A stretch of 64,000 bases of DNA, taken from NCBI GenBank assembly GCA_028023455.1, contig JAQFVV010006829.1, forward strand, positions 1 to 64,000, in the 5' to 3' direction. Positions 12,871 to 24,940 of the stretch are shown piece by piece. Made by a program: the position numbers and the translations under genes. This DNA comes from Epiperipatus broadwayi (Eukaryota; Onychophora; Udeonychophora; Euonychophora; Peripatidae). Below the pieces are notes generated by a model. It was not told the DNA's origin and made no database searches. It saw only the letters and a program-made list of their open reading frames with translations. Position 1 is the first letter of the stretch. Each line of letters starts with the position of its first letter.

Positions 12871-13319
12871 AATTTCTACAAGTTCCTTTATAATATTTTA
12901 ATAGTCAAACTGTCAGACAAAAAAAAATCCAAAACATTTCATGACTTGCTTCACTTACTTTCAACATATGCTTTTAAGAGCAGAAATTTTCCCAATATAC
13001 TACTGTCATCTATTGTTAGTTTGAAGAAACAACAGACATTAGGCAATAGTAATATATCTATATCCTGTCTAATTTCTAATTATTGTGTCAAAGTTCTTCA
13101 TTGTCAAAGAACTGTAGCGAAACACTAGCTTGGAATGTGAATGTAGCACTACCACCTGATATTCAATGATTGCTCAATTTACAATAGATGGCGCTATAGT
13201 AGAACGCAAATATAAATTGCTTCTAAAAGCTAAATGATAAAATTAATCCTAGTCACAAAACTTGCGTAATGACTAGATTTTATAAAAGGTATCTTGGATT
13301 GGCCATCGAATAATTTGTA

Positions 13320-13465
13320 TAATTTTGTAACTGAGAAAGAAATGGAAAAATATATCAATGGAAATGAAAGTTTATATAGAAAGCTTAATTGTGAACTGAG
13401 GCATAGAAATTGAAATAAGGTTAAGCAATAAATGGATTAGCAAGAAAAGAATGATTAATATTCAT
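13320..13465 (+). pseudogene. LINE fragment (endonuclease-RT linker)
   Basis: Reads EKYINGNESLYRKLNCELR with stops after it, matching the linker KW-x-N-x-x-x-EE-x-x-x-YRK-(F/L)-NNELRRE of the LINE at 7.2-7.45 kb. Very short and decayed. Confidence 0.5.
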
Positions 13466-13554
13466 TTTCAAATACGTTAAGTGTTATTTTATATACATCT
13501 TAATTTTTTATCACTTTAAAATGTTTTTTTTAATTAATTAGTTTTTATTGTTAC

Positions 13555-13701
13555 CTGAAATAATGGGTTGGAATCCATCTGAAAGCCATCAGATCCTGGC
13601 TGACTTACTAAAAGTAAAGCTGAAGGTTCATCTATAGCTAATCTGGCATTAAAAGGAATACTTCGGAAAGACTCAACTACTGTGTTTGGTGCCCCTTTAT
13701 C
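13555..13701 (-). CDS. FREM2: FREM2-like exon (3'-most coding exon found)
   Basis: A 147-nt exon of 49 codons, phase 0 at both ends. The minus strand shows an acceptor (ctag) just right of 13701 and a donor (gtaa) just left of 13555. It reads from DKGAPNTVVESF through FNARLAIDEP and SQPGSDGF to NPLFQ. This continues the previous exon (FKIL) in the way FREM2 reads across this point; remembered vertebrate FREM2 has the same SxPLFQ-type ending before the juxtamembrane part. The product is an extracellular matrix/basement-membrane protein that forms a complex with FRAS1 and FREM1. A good donor shows that at least one more coding exon (juxtamembrane, transmembrane, tail) follows at lower coordinates, but I could not find it in 1-13554. 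Confidence 0.9.
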
Positions 13702-13856
13702 CTAGTTTAAAAAAATACATTTAAATATGCATCTATGCAAATATTTTGCATGTACATATAAACATATACATGCATAAATAATTATTCACCATATAAATAT
13801 GTAAATCATATGATTATCATTTTTCAAACACAATGTATTATTAAAAAACAACCAAC

Positions 13857-14180
13857 CTCTTGCTGGACACATGTTTTTGTCAGTAAACTGATGTCATCAG
13901 CAGCCTTAGAAAGGATCTGAGACTCCATCAAACATGCCAACATATTCTATTTAAGTCAAATTGTCTGATAATTGATAATAAAGTTTGAACATAAATTTAG
14001 TGGTAATTTAACTAAAACCTTTTTATAACAACTAAATTTATGTTCAAATTTTAATATCAAATTGAGCGTTGCTATTGAACTTAAAATAAAATTTGTATTG
14101 TTATGTTTGTTAGGAATCTTATTTGCTTTCTACGCCTGCTGAGAAATCATTTGTTGATAGAAACAGATGTCCAGCAAGAG
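13857..14180. repeat. Imperfect inverted repeat in the intron
   Basis: The left edge ctcttgctggacacatgt is complementary to gatgtccagcaagag at the right edge (14167-14180). An inner pair gtttgaacataaatttagt / actaaatttatgttcaaat lies at about 13984-14060. Probably a small MITE. Confidence 0.5.
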
Positions 14181-14900
14181 AATGATTGATTATCATCAAA
14201 TATTGCTGCTTGAAAGATTATGAAAATTTCTAAAGAGAACATAAATAAAATTAATATTAATGACATTATTTAAGTATACATTTATGTATGTAAATGTAAT
14301 TATGGAATAACTAATCTGAAAATGTTATCATGAAGTTATTTGCAAATTTATTTAAATAGTTCTTTGTGAATGTAACTTGTGAATTATTGTAGCAACAATT
14401 TTGGACTTGGTTGTTCTGTGAATAGGATTATATTATCAACAATACGTATTTGATAAATTAAATTATTTATGAATTGTTAAAACTATTAGTTTTATATATA
14501 TATATACACACACACAGTATATATACCATAAGTATACACATGTATACAATGTACCCTTGAATTTAGAATTATCAAAAAAAATTTCCAATAAAAAGTAAGT
14601 AAGAGGATTCTTTTCAAAATGATCAAATCAGAAATTCGATTCCTCCTCTTCGGACTTTTTATACACAGACTGACAAAGTGATTATGACTATTTTATCATA
14701 TAAAAAATTTGGAAAAAAGTCATCAGTTTTTTTTTTTTTTTTGAAAGCACTCCATTTTAAAATTCTATTGTTTACATCTATATAAATAAATTGTCCTTTG
14801 TATTCACAATTTATACTTTTTCAAATTTTGCAATCAGTCCTTCTCTTGTTTTTTTTTTTTTTTTGTTTGAAAAATGCATTGAACGTTACATGTTTTAATT
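14181..14900. other. Intron, A+T-rich with microsatellites
   Basis: Contains (TA)n/(CA)n near 14492-14515 and several poly(T) runs. Nothing coding seen. Confidence 0.45.
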
Positions 14901-15021
14901 ATCTAAACATAGTTGTTTTTTTTATTTATCAAAAACAGGTTTATTCAACTATGTTTACAATAAAGAAAAAATTATAAAATAACATTAAATTTGGCAATAC
15001 ATTTATAAACCATTAAATTAC
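14901..15021 (-). other. Probable 3' untranslated end of the LINE fragment
   Basis: A+T-rich sequence following the stop of the 333-codon frame on the minus strand. No clear target duplication found. Confidence 0.35.
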
Positions 15022-16023
15022 TTAATGTCCAATATTAATAAGATTCCATGTGGAATTTGCTATTAGGTGAGGAGCTAAATTCAAATCTCTTTCTTTGATA
15101 TCTTTTAATTTTTGTAAAAAAATTAATGTTGGATCAGGTATAACAGATAAGATTAGGAAGCATCTGACAAACCATAGACAGAAAGTGATGAAAGTTGCAC
15201 TTCTTATAATTGCAAAATCCCCATAAGCAAAACCTTTTATGAGTGTGTTGATAATTGGATGTTTTGGTGTATAAATTTTATTAATCAATATTCTACAGCC
15301 CTGAAGAGAGGAACAATTATTGAAAATGTGAAATATGGTATCATCCTCCCTATGGCAGAGTGAGCAAACAGGGTCCAAAGATGAAAAACCTCTATACATC
15401 ACAAGAAAGTGGCTTGTTGGAAGGGCATTGAGATTTAGCTTTAGAAGAAAGTCCAAATATTTTGGCTCTAGATTACATCTTTTATATTTCTTTATAATGG
15501 CAAAGTTTGTACAGGTGAGAATGCTATGATCTGGGATAATTGTTGAAAAAAAAAGAAGATAGGCATCCCAATAATGAAGTTTCGTTGGTTTTATTTGAGT
15601 TAAAGGTGTGAGAATTTTTGCAATGTCAATTAAGACTTGTGTCAGCCAACCATCATTAATTGGAGGTGGAGTATCTGTAGGATGAATAGATAGAAAAGGT
15701 GAGTCATCAGGAAAAATCCCATTAAGTCTTGTAATGAAGTTATTTGATTTCTGTAGACAAAGAACATGAAGTGAATGCAGTGACAAGCCATTAAGTCTTG
15801 TTGGTCTCTGCACTCTTCTTAAGCTAATAGCAACAGTTTTACCCTTCCACATTAATCTAGAGCAAAGAGAGTTTATATTCTGGATAAATTTTGATGAGAA
15901 TTTAATGAACGGCATGTAGTAAGCAATTCTGGGGAACAGTAACATGTTGAGTAGGGCTGCTTTTGCAAATAATGATGTATAAACTTTTGAAAGTGAATCA
16001 ATTATTTTTCTTGCAGAATTCAT
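15022..16023 (-). pseudogene. C-terminal part of a non-LTR retrotransposon polyprotein, 333 codons still open
   Basis: A continuous minus-strand frame with wording typical of the region after the reverse-transcriptase core (NSARKIIDSLSKVYTSLFAK, LLFPRIAYYMPFI, LCSRLMWKGKTVAISLRR, RLNGLSLHSLHVLC). At residues 220-237 it has a zinc-binding-like C-x2-C-x8-H-x4-C signature (CSLCHREDDTIFHIFNNC). This pattern is seen in zf-RVT tails of L1/Tx1-like and related LINEs. The catalytic reverse-transcriptase motifs are missing. Upstream, at 16024-16100, the frame is broken by a stop, so this is a 5'-truncated or decayed insertion and its initial Met need not be a real start. Same strand as the FREM2-like gene, inside the 13702-21957 intron. 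It is the longest open frame in the window. Confidence 0.75.
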
Positions 16024-17285
16024 GATAGTGTCATCAGTTTGTAGCTAATCGACACAATAATCCAAAAATGCATTGGAAAAACTGGCTGCAAAGTTTTGAA
16101 AACATATTCGCACAAGGATAAACTATGCCAGGAATCTCAAATGAATCACCAATATTAAATTAACTGTTTCACCTTTAGAATAGCTGAGATTATTGGTATT
16201 TGGTTGACCACTTTTTTTAAACCATATGGGCATCCTACAGATATATTAAAGACAATGCCAATAGCAATCATGCGAAATAACTGTCATGCTTTGAAAATAA
16301 AATATGATGTCGTAGATTAGTTAGAAATGAAGCTACTATTTCACGATAGAGAAAGGATGTTTTGAGGTCTAGAGTAGCTATTGAAGTTTATTTGATTTGG
16401 TGAAATGTTTTATAAAAGTGAACAATTTATAGTACCTTAGCAGTTGTTAATATTCACATTTTGTTATCGTTCAGCCTTATACAAACCATTAAGTATACTT
16501 CTGTTATAAATATTCCTGTTTTGATAAAACTAATGTGTGTATATATCCAGTATTCTTAAAACTGCACTCCATATTCCAGTAAATTATGGAACCAATATAA
16601 AAGATATCAAACCAACTCTTTACTATATGTATTGTAACGGTATGCATGGGATAGCTAGTTGATCTCAGTCATATACTCAAAGCATATATTCATCATGTGA
16701 ATATAATTAAATGGATTGAGAAAAGGAATCCTGTGACCAATCAAATGGATGTAAGTAAATCGACAGACTTAATGCCTTTGGGTAGAGACTCTATTATACC
16801 AAGTCAGACTTAATATTTAATAAAATCCAAAATGTTAAAATATTAAAGAATTTTATTTGTGTTTGCTGACTTTAATATCTTACTCATATCAATACAATCT
16901 CCTGTAGGATCGAATAATGAAGAGATCTAATTCTCCATTAGACACTACTCTTCAAAAAATAAACACTAACTAATGTTAATTGAATGAAATAGATATTCGT
17001 ACTAAACTGTTTTTCAATTAAAGTTCACTTATCCCTGTCTTCTGTGGTTATAGCTTATAATTATTATTGTTATGAATTAAAATAAGTGCAACCCATGAAT
17101 TCTAATTAATAAAACAACAATGGTAGTTTATTTACATTGTATAAATAATAAACAAGTAAAAGTAATATATGTCATAGAAAATCAAACGTGGAGATCATGC
17201 GGATGTTTAAACCATGTACGACACAAAACAATATTCTCATTCTTCAAAAATAGAAAGAATATTAATCCATTATGCCGCTTTTACA
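16024..17285. other. Intron, no further element recognised
   Basis: The first 100 bp may be decayed upstream LINE sequence. The remainder shows nothing supportable. Confidence 0.4.
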
Positions 17286-17552
17286 TATATTTAAATAAAT
17301 TGACAATATAATACAAATTATCTTTATATAACAGCAATAATATATATAATAATAATCATACACATAAAAGCTCTTTTTGGAAAATATTAATTTATTGTCC
17401 CTTTCAATGTACTTCCACTAATTTACAATTAAGATCTACATAGTTGAAGCACATTGAAAAAGACAAAAATTAATATTTTCCGAAAAGAGCTTTTTTAGGT
17501 ATGATTTTATTATATATATTATCGCTGTTATATCATTGATTTATTTAAATAT
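17286..17552. repeat. MITE with long inverted repeats (about 267 bp)
   Basis: The left arm has atatttaaataaattgac, then taacagcaataatatatata, catacacataaaagctcttt and ggaaaatattaatttattg. The right arm is complementary: aaattaatattttccgaaaa, gagctttttt, atatattatcgctgttata, ending ttatttaaatat. The arms are about 100 bp with a short centre. No coding content. Confidence 0.75.
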
Positions 17553-20474
17553 ACACATTGCACAATTAAATTTGTTTAAATTTAATTGGTAAAGAAAGTT
17601 TAGCTTATTAGGCTTGTTATTAAGAATATCAAACCTAAATAAATTATCTTAATAAAATCTATTCAATGATTACTCATAATCTCAATCAACTATAGTGATT
17701 TCATCTAATTAGTTGCTTGCTTTAAAGCAATTATTCTTTATATCGACAGACGTACATGAAGTGATTACTTAGATATATACATATAAGAAAAAAACATTAG
17801 AATAAAACTAAGCACTATAACATTAATAAGACATTCAATATCCAAAGTTTCAAAACACTTGGGTTGGCATCAAATTCATGTGCAATTACTTGAATACACT
17901 GTAACTATGAAACAATAAAATTACAATGAAATGGTATTTTAGACTTATGCCTTTGGGTTATCTATTATGGTTTCATTATGAGTACATCCGGATACATTAG
18001 CTTATTTCAAAAAGATTGTTACATCACATATTCCTGATTCAAATGCTACTGACGTATGAGCACCTGGAATATTGAACATCATAACACGTTAATTTCCACA
18101 GGATTCATTTCATAGCGCTGTTATAAGTCTTCTTTAATTTTAATAATTACTATATTTATTTGGGTACTGTAACTAATAATTCTTATAATAACTGTGATCC
18201 AAAACCATAATGCAAAATTACTGTTTTCTTCAATACATGTAAAAGAGATTGTTTCTGACTGATAGGCTTATGATATAACGAATAAATGTACAAATCAACA
18301 TTTTACAATTCCATTAAATAATTTTTTCAGTAGTATCTCAATATTATGTTTTGGTATCCTTAATAGCATTATTGATTTCATTTATAAAACATTGGCATTA
18401 TATCCAAGGTATATACATATGTTATTGCTTTAAATTTCAGTCTACACTTTAATAGATTTTTAACGAAATAAGAACGAATTCTTCAAATGCGATGGGAACC
18501 ATATTTCAGTTACTATTTTGTGATCTTTAAAAGTAGATGTCAATTTTGTTTTTTAATAATCCATGTTGTGTAATTCCTTAATTAACAATTGCAGGAATAC
18601 AAAATACATTGCATTTTATTTTATAGTAAAATATTTGTTAATAGTATAGATTTCCTTTTGACATGATAAAGAAGACATATATATAAATACAAATTAAAAA
18701 AGAACAAAAGCTTTTCTTTTTCATTTTGAAATAAAGGTTTTTTTTTTTTTTTACGGTTGCCAGCCAACATGCTGGACTTTGTTAAGTGATTATTGTTATA
18801 ATAAATAGTCTTTTCTTCAGCCATACATGTACGTACATATAAATTCATATCTGCGAAAATACAACATACCAGTTATTTATTAAGATGTCTGAATAAGCGG
18901 TGTTATTTTAATAAAAAAAACTGTCCAAAATTCAAGAGATTTTGACTTTTTTATGGGTACTTTCGCAAGTTTAATCTCAAAGACACAATAAAATAAAACA
19001 AGTCAAAATCATTATTTCAAGTTCGACACGACTTTTGCCGCTTATCTATTAAATTCAAGGTTTATGAACTACACCTATGTTACTAATGGTATCAAAGGTA
19101 AAGGTGTGTTTTCTCTTCTATAAAATTAGGAGTAATTTCTCACTTATGATGAAATTAATATTGTATTAGTTTCCTAAGAATATAGAAGAGAACAAATTTC
19201 CAATTGCTGTCTCTTCTAAGGAACGTTCGTACCAATTAGAAAATAAACAAATACTGCATAGTTTTATCAAAAATAATGCATCATGTATTGAAGTTAATTA
19301 AGGTATCATTTAGTAATTCCAACCATTAATAATCCAAATGAATATGAGTTAAAATTTAAATAAAACTTTTTTTAAATACCTATATATATATAAGATCGGA
19401 TGTGGTTGGAATGTCCCTAGATGGTACATATATATATATAGGTTAGGTGATTTTTTGTCAAGTGTTGTATTTGAGATTGTAAATTTTTAACATTAATAAA
19501 TTATATATTTCACAGAGAACCGCTACTCCTCAAATGAGCTAAAGGCCTAAGACCCAAACCTCTCCATAATAAATGATGATAATACCATTATTTATTAAAG
19601 TCAGGCCATCATTTGTAATGGGTAAACTGGGGATATAGACCTCTAGGCAAATCATGAATACTTGTTTAAATATGTACAAGAACAAAAGTTTGACTGATAT
19701 TTTTATAGTCATTTGACAGTTTATGAGAAACTGGAGTAGTGTTTTAAAAATAATAAATAATTTGTTGCTTGGGAGTTCGTACAAAATTTGTACAGCAGAA
19801 GCGAATGGTTTACGATTGTAACATACTTGCTTTCAACCAAGGCTTAATATTTATGGCTACATTCTTCATATAATTTTAGCAAATTAATAAATCAAACATT
19901 TTAAATAAAAGATAAAAATGAAAACATTTAAAAAAATAAATTTCAACCAATATGATATTGCATAAGACAGATATTAGGAAAAGTAATAAAAAATATTTTT
20001 ACTATGAAATAAAAATGATTATAGTCATTAATAATACCCATACATATCAAATTTCAATTAGATTAAACTCCAGTGATGTGACAATCTCATACTCACTGAT
20101 AATGAAAGATTACGAAAGGTTAAAAATGACTAACACAAACCAATAAATGAACTACAAATACATATCACATGCTAGTCTTTATTTTGCTTATCTAATATTT
20201 TGGGATCCTATCTTTTACTTTTTTCTTCAGCAAACTTTTCTTTCTCTAAGAAGTGAATATCTTCTCTAATTGTAATTTTTTACTGGATTCTATCTTCAGC
20301 CATATCCTCCTGATAAGAGCGACAGAACTATGTTCACGATTATTGTAAAACATCTTTTTAGAAAGTCTATATACGCCATTTGCTTTGTGCAATGAAGATA
20401 GCTTGAACAGAAAGCTATAACCCTCAATCCGTGGGAAATTTCATATTTTTTTATTACATTGCATTATATATATA
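17553..20474. other. Intron, A+T-rich
   Basis: Contains poly(T) at about 18738-18751 and a small palindrome with (TA)n arms at about 19379-19443 (acctatatatatata / tatatatatataggt). No gene recognised; the short open frames are chance. Confidence 0.45.
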
Positions 20475-20635
20475 TTAATCCATTAAACATCACATGATCA
20501 CTATTCTCTATGCTTACATAAGCTGTTATAACATAGGCAAAACTCTCCATACAGTAATACACATCCACTGATTATTCTGCCTTGCACTAGATGACATTAT
20601 GGTATGGACAGTTTTGCCTCTGCATTATATATATT
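20475..20635. repeat. Palindromic repeat family B, internally deleted copy
   Basis: Begins cattaaacatcacatgatca with gcaaaactctccatacagta. After a short centre it has the complement: ttgcactagatgacat..ggtatggacagttttgcc. A hairpin-like deletion derivative of family B. Confidence 0.6.
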
Positions 20636-21382
20636 TATGTTATGAAATGACAGATCTAAGATGAGAGAAATGTCAATACATTTTGTAGATCTATCCCCAC
20701 ATTGGAGTGCCAATTATGCCTGAATGTAATATGATACAATAAAGCAGAAGTCAAATAATAACCAGCAGATATCACTGCTAAATAATTATAACATCTGGAA
20801 TGATAAATAATCAGCAGTCATCTAATTGGATTTAAATACTATATAATATAAAATGACAGTGAGCACCAGGCAAAAGCCAATAAAAAGGCAAATGGAATGA
20901 GAGTAATAATTATTAGTACACGAATATAAAGACAATGCATTATCATGATTAGCTCAGGACTATCTGACACCATGAGTGTACTGGCAATAAATAAAAAAAT
21001 TAATATATTTTTTGATGATTATTTTGTTGGAAAATTTCAGTCTGTCATTCTTTAATATTACTTTTACAAGTTTAGATAGAAAAAATAGATTATAAGAAAT
21101 GTTTAGAATATTAAGGTTATGTCTAAAGACAAATATAGTTGTTTAAGTAAAAGAAATATATTATGATCAAATGGTGGTAAATATCACTAATGGTTATTTC
21201 TAAATGCATTTACTTTCATCACCTTAATTTAGTTCCTATCAAAAGCACCTTACATCAGAGCATAATGAGCTCCTATTAAGTTTAGCGTAACATCATTACA
21301 TAATAAATTGAATCGATTCATTCTACAGAAGTGCTTAATTTTTCTCATTTATTTCACTACTGTATAACCTCTTTTAAAAGAT
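20636..21382. other. Intron, A+T-rich
   Basis: Nothing supportable seen. Confidence 0.4.
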
Positions 21383-21445
21383 TATTGTGGTTTAATGAAT
21401 AGCGCACTTACCTTCCATGTCCAAGGTCAAAGGTTTGAATCTGGA
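21383..21445 (+). repeat. tRNA-like SINE head, degraded
   Basis: Has tgtggtttaatgaatagcgc (A-box-like) and, about 40 bp later, aaggtttgaatctgg (B-box-like GGTTYGAATCY). The spacing fits a tRNA-derived pol III promoter. No tRNA cloverleaf is formed, so it is a relic. Confidence 0.4.
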
Positions 21446-21957
21446 TTTAACTTGACAAATTTTTTAGATAGTCAAAAATTTCCAAGTAAGTTTAGGATTT
21501 TCTTTCTGGTATTCATCCCACAACCATTCACTTATTGGTCAGTAAATCAATATTTTTAGCTAAAAGATGAAAGAAGAAAACAAAATTGCTAGCCAGTGAT
21601 TAATTATTTTCTCTAAGGGGATGTAACATTCGAGCACACATGTAGCATGCTGTATACAAAATCTATATTACTTTATGCACCTAGGATTTGAATTATAAAT
21701 CACTCAAATGTGCCCTTCTACTATTGAGTAAAACTGTTCAAGGTACTGGTGAATAAGATCTTCTTCTTCTTTGCATTCCAATATCTGCAGAGAAATGACA
21801 ACCTGTAGTGGGCTATTTACAATATTAACATTGGTTTATTGTTCTCGTATAAGCAATTTATCATGTCCAGCCTGATTCAATGATGACTCTTTTATTAATT
21901 ATTACAGTTATTATAGTATTCTATTATTATTATTCTAAGAATAAAAATAAGACTTAC

Positions 21958-22145
21958 TAAAATTTTAAAGTTATGTAGCAAATTGGAAGAATCTGCAACA
22001 CATCCAAATTCATTGCTGGCAGGGTCATACTTTGGGATGTATCCGTCGACACCAGTACACAGAAAACACTTCTCAATTGTCATTGCGAACGAATCTCCCA
22101 AATTCTGAACTGGATCAACCATCACACGCCCATAGATAGTATCAC
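21958..22145 (-). CDS. FREM2: FREM2-like exon, cysteine-rich conserved block
   Basis: A 188-nt exon (2 nt completing a Gly codon plus 62 codons). The acceptor cctag lies at 22146-22150 and the donor gtaagt begins at 21957 on the minus strand. It encodes [18 protein letters not shown], then [28 protein letters not shown] and ends FKIL. The YGRV-(M/L)-x-(D/N)P-x-QNL and FLCTGxDGY blocks are hallmarks of the region C-terminal to the Calx-beta repeats in FRAS1/FREM2. The [11 protein letters not shown] wording fits FREM2 better than FRAS1 as I remember them. It joins phase 2 to the exon at 22295-22556 across a 149-bp intron and phase 0 to 13555-13701 across an 8.3-kb intron. Confidence 0.93.
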
Positions 22146-22294
22146 CTAGGTTCCAATTTAAAATAAATCATTTAATAAAATATTACATTTTTTATAATAA
22201 AGTAACATTTACGATAATTAATGTAATAAAAATACTTCAACAGTTCAATATATCAGATCAGAATATGGATCCAAGATCCCCAATAATATCACAC
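22146..22294 (-). other. FREM2-like introns (short ones)
   Basis: This 149-bp intron and the 80-bp intron at 28959-29038 are the only short introns of the gene in this window. Both have GT-AG ends and hold no recognisable element. All other introns are 1.1 to 8.9 kb and filled with repeats. Confidence 0.85.
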
Positions 22295-22556
22295 CTGGTG
22301 TAAAAGCAGCATCTGATTCTTCTCCGAATCCCATTGATCCATCAGATAACCATAACTCTTTCTTTCTCATCAAATGAAATTGAGTATTTAAACTGAATTC
22401 GGTTGGGACTGGATCACTAACTTGTTGAAATCGAATCTGTAGATCGAAGGTAATGGGTTCCCTGGGGTTGCAGACTACTGGAAGAGAGTAGGCGACATCT
22501 TCAGTAACTGTGCAGGGTATAAGCTTAATGGCGTAGGTACCTGAATAATCTCTCAC
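22295..22556 (-). CDS. FREM2: FREM2-like exon
   Basis: A 262-nt exon of 87 codons plus 1 nt. It starts in phase 0 after a tttag acceptor and ends at a gtgtga donor. It encodes [20 protein letters not shown], then [33 protein letters not shown] and [20 protein letters not shown]. The RDYSGxY-x-(I/V)KL-(I/V)PCT, CNPREP and SDGSMGFG blocks match the FREM2 region preceding the FLCTGxDGY block. Two cysteines (IPC and VVC) are probably a conserved disulfide pair; this is inferred. The donor is non-consensus after +2 (gtgtga), but the splice restores the Gly codon exactly. Confidence 0.94.
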
Positions 22557-22857
22557 CTAAAACAATCAAATTAAACATAAAGAGCATTTTGTTAGAAATT
22601 ATCATTTGGAATTGATTATTAAATGAAATATTTTTAATTTAATAAAGTCCGTGTTACGTTCTTTGATATCGATCATATTTTTTGACAAATCTTTTAAATC
22701 ATTTATCTACATATTATTTAAGTAATTTTTTTTTATTTGATTTTACAATGTTAGCTAATTTAATAATTTTAATCATGTATGATTGTCTCCCTTGTTTTAA
22801 GAAGTTTTTAAAACCAATAAGACATCACATGACCTTAGCTTACTTAATGCTATTTAT
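22557..22857. other. Intron, A+T-rich
   Basis: Nothing recognised. Confidence 0.4.
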
Positions 22858-23760
22858 TAGTGATGTGATGTACTATGACTTCTCTTTATACAGAGTCAGG
22901 AATCTCTCAGTAGCTATGCCCAGAGAAACTTGTTGCCACTTTACTTCCCCTTTCCATTCCCTATTCTTCTCTATCATGCTCCATCCCATTTCCATAACAT
23001 AATCTTTGTCATCTCCATAGCCTATATATCTAAATCCCACTTATCTTTTCCCAAACCCAGCATAAAAACCAATAACCCACTTTCTATATAATCACTTTGT
23101 TCATATTTATTCTTCCATAACTTCATTATTTGTACACTTTCTGCTTTCAGGCATTTATAATTAATTAACATATGCCTAATATTTTCCATGCCTTCCTTAC
23201 ACAACTTGCAAACTAAGTCATCCACATTTTTCCATTTATGTGTATATTCCTTTGTTGCTAAAGATCCTGTTCAAGCTTTAAACAGCAAACTACTTTCCTT
23301 GCTATTATCATAAATTAGTTCACAAACAATATTGTTTACTTCTATATATATTTAAACTCTTTTTACTCTCCATACTCGTTTTCCATCTCTCCAACTCCCT
23401 ATTCTTTATTAATGCATCTATTCTTCTATTCCATTCCTTACCACTATAACACTCAACAATTCTTCTAATGTAATCATCCCACCTTTTGTATAAGTATACT
23501 GGCATAAATTCTTTATCCAAATCTTCTGCATACTGTACTATCTTTCTCACCCATCTTGTTGCTTGCCCTTTACTCATAACCCAATTAAATACTATTTTGG
23601 CTATTCTCTTATTATCCATAAACTGCATTTTGCATCTCTCATATAAAAACTTGACCATCCCATTTCTCCTTAAATTGCCTCCTTTGCTGTCCACACATCT
23701 GTGTCTAATGTCTTACTACTTCTTAGTTAATTCTTTTGTTCTCTTATGCCACCTAGTAAA
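22858..23760 (-). mobile_element. LINE family Z, 3' fragment (copy 1)
   Basis: Minus-strand remnants of a reverse-transcriptase C-terminal region. 23320-23694 reads VKFLYERCKMQFMDNKRIA, KGQATRWVRKIVQYAEDLD, LYKRWDDYIRR and NRELERWKTSMESKKSLNI. 23022-23225 reads the zinc-knuckle-like VDDLVCKLCKEGMENIRHML followed by KLWKNKYEQSDYIESGLL. The two pieces are in different frames. The 3' untranslated end finishes, on the minus strand, with a tacatcacatcact tail (22858-22872). Copies near 34.8, 44.8 and 50.7 kb share the same tail and orientation. Confidence 0.75.
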
Positions 23761-24345
23761 AGTATTAGTAATCACCTTGGTGTTCGCTTTAAGATGTCGC
23801 TACTTCTAGGTAAATTCCTAGAAATATACTGTTTCACCGGCCTTCACCCAACAAAAGAGGAATTTTTCTACGTTATAAATGCAGAAAAGTCCTCATGTTA
23901 TGTTGGACGGAGGAGGCGGCGGCGACAGAAGCCAACACAAAGAGACTTCTTTCTATGATAAAACACAGAAAGAGTTCCCGACGGCTGTCGGTTATGGCTT
24001 TTTTTCTATGCTAAAAGCAAAGAGAAAGAAATGCCTTGATCGGCTGCCGTAGTAGTCGATTTTGTTCATCATATTCTCGTAATAGTAGAATATCTATTTT
24101 CTCTGTAGTTTCGGGTGAGAGTGTGTGTCTTTGAAGCAGTCGTAGTTTTTTAAAATTTGATAAGACGTCTATTTTTTTTTAATGTGTTGTAACTTACTTT
24201 ACTGTTGTAAGTTTAGTAATAATGTCCTGAAGATTCCATTACGAAGGGGTAACCCTCAAAAATTGCTTTTAAGGGTGCAAAAGGGAAAAAAAATTAAAGG
24301 ATCACGCGAAAAGTACCGTTTTCACAAGAATTCGTCCGTAACCAG
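23761..24345. other. GC-richer island of unknown origin
   Basis: Contains ggaggaggcggcggcgacag (about 23910), two cggctg(t/c)cg motifs and several CpGs, unusual for this window. It directly follows the LINE Z fragment and precedes two tandem arrays. Open frames here are short and low in complexity (for example an Arg run in 23746-23958). It may be a 5' untranslated/promoter part of a retroelement. Function unknown. Confidence 0.35.
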
Positions 24346-24349
24346 TTAC

Positions 24350-24900
24350 TTTTGCTATATATATATATATATATACACACAAACAAAAACAACTCACTGT
24401 CTAATTATTAGGAATTACTTGTCCGAAAAATAAAATTAGTCGGGTATTATTTTTTTTTGTTTTGTTACATTTATTATTTCAAAATAAAATTAGTTTTTAT
24501 ATCTACACACTAACAAAAACAACCCAGTTCCTGATTAATTACTGTCTTTAAAAAAAAAGCAAATTCAACGGGGTTTTTTTTTTTTTTCAATGGAGTCTTT
24601 GAATTACGGTTTGTTTGTTTTTATATATACACAAGATTTACCAAAAAAAAAAAAAACCCACTTTCTGATTAATTACTGTCAAAAGAAACACAAATTAGTC
24701 GGCTATCATTTTTAAATTTAGTATTTCAATAACGGTACCCTTTTTATATAGACAGAGTTAACAAAAACAACCCACTTTCTGATTCATTACTGTCCCCCCC
24801 AAAAAAAAAAAAAAACGGAAATTAGTCGGGTATCATTTTTCAATCGAGTCTTTTAATGACGGTCCTTACTAATAGTAGTCGGATATCAATTCTAAATTGT
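24350..24900. repeat. Tandem repeat array 1, unit about 120-135 bp, about four units
   Basis: The recurrent unit contains aacaaaaacaacccactttc, tgattaattactgtc, a purine run, attagtcgggtatcattttt and gagtctttgaattacgg. Starts of the unit appear near 24378, 24513, 24640 and 24760. Poly(A)/poly(T) tracts vary in length between units. Confidence 0.75.
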
Positions 24901-24940
24901 AGTATATAAATTACGTTACTTTTGATAGATTTAGAATTAT

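Noticed and set aside
13857-13946. A possible extra 90-nt exon on the minus strand (NMLACLMESQILSKAADDISLL..), phase 0, between FREM2 exons
   Set aside because: It has usable splice borders, but the flanking exons already join without a gap relative to FREM2, and the stretch lies in the arm of an inverted repeat (13857-14180). Probably coincidental.
24182-24433. 83-codon frame in the GC-richer island
   Set aside because: Ends in a (TA)n-encoded Tyr-Ile run; no family recognised.
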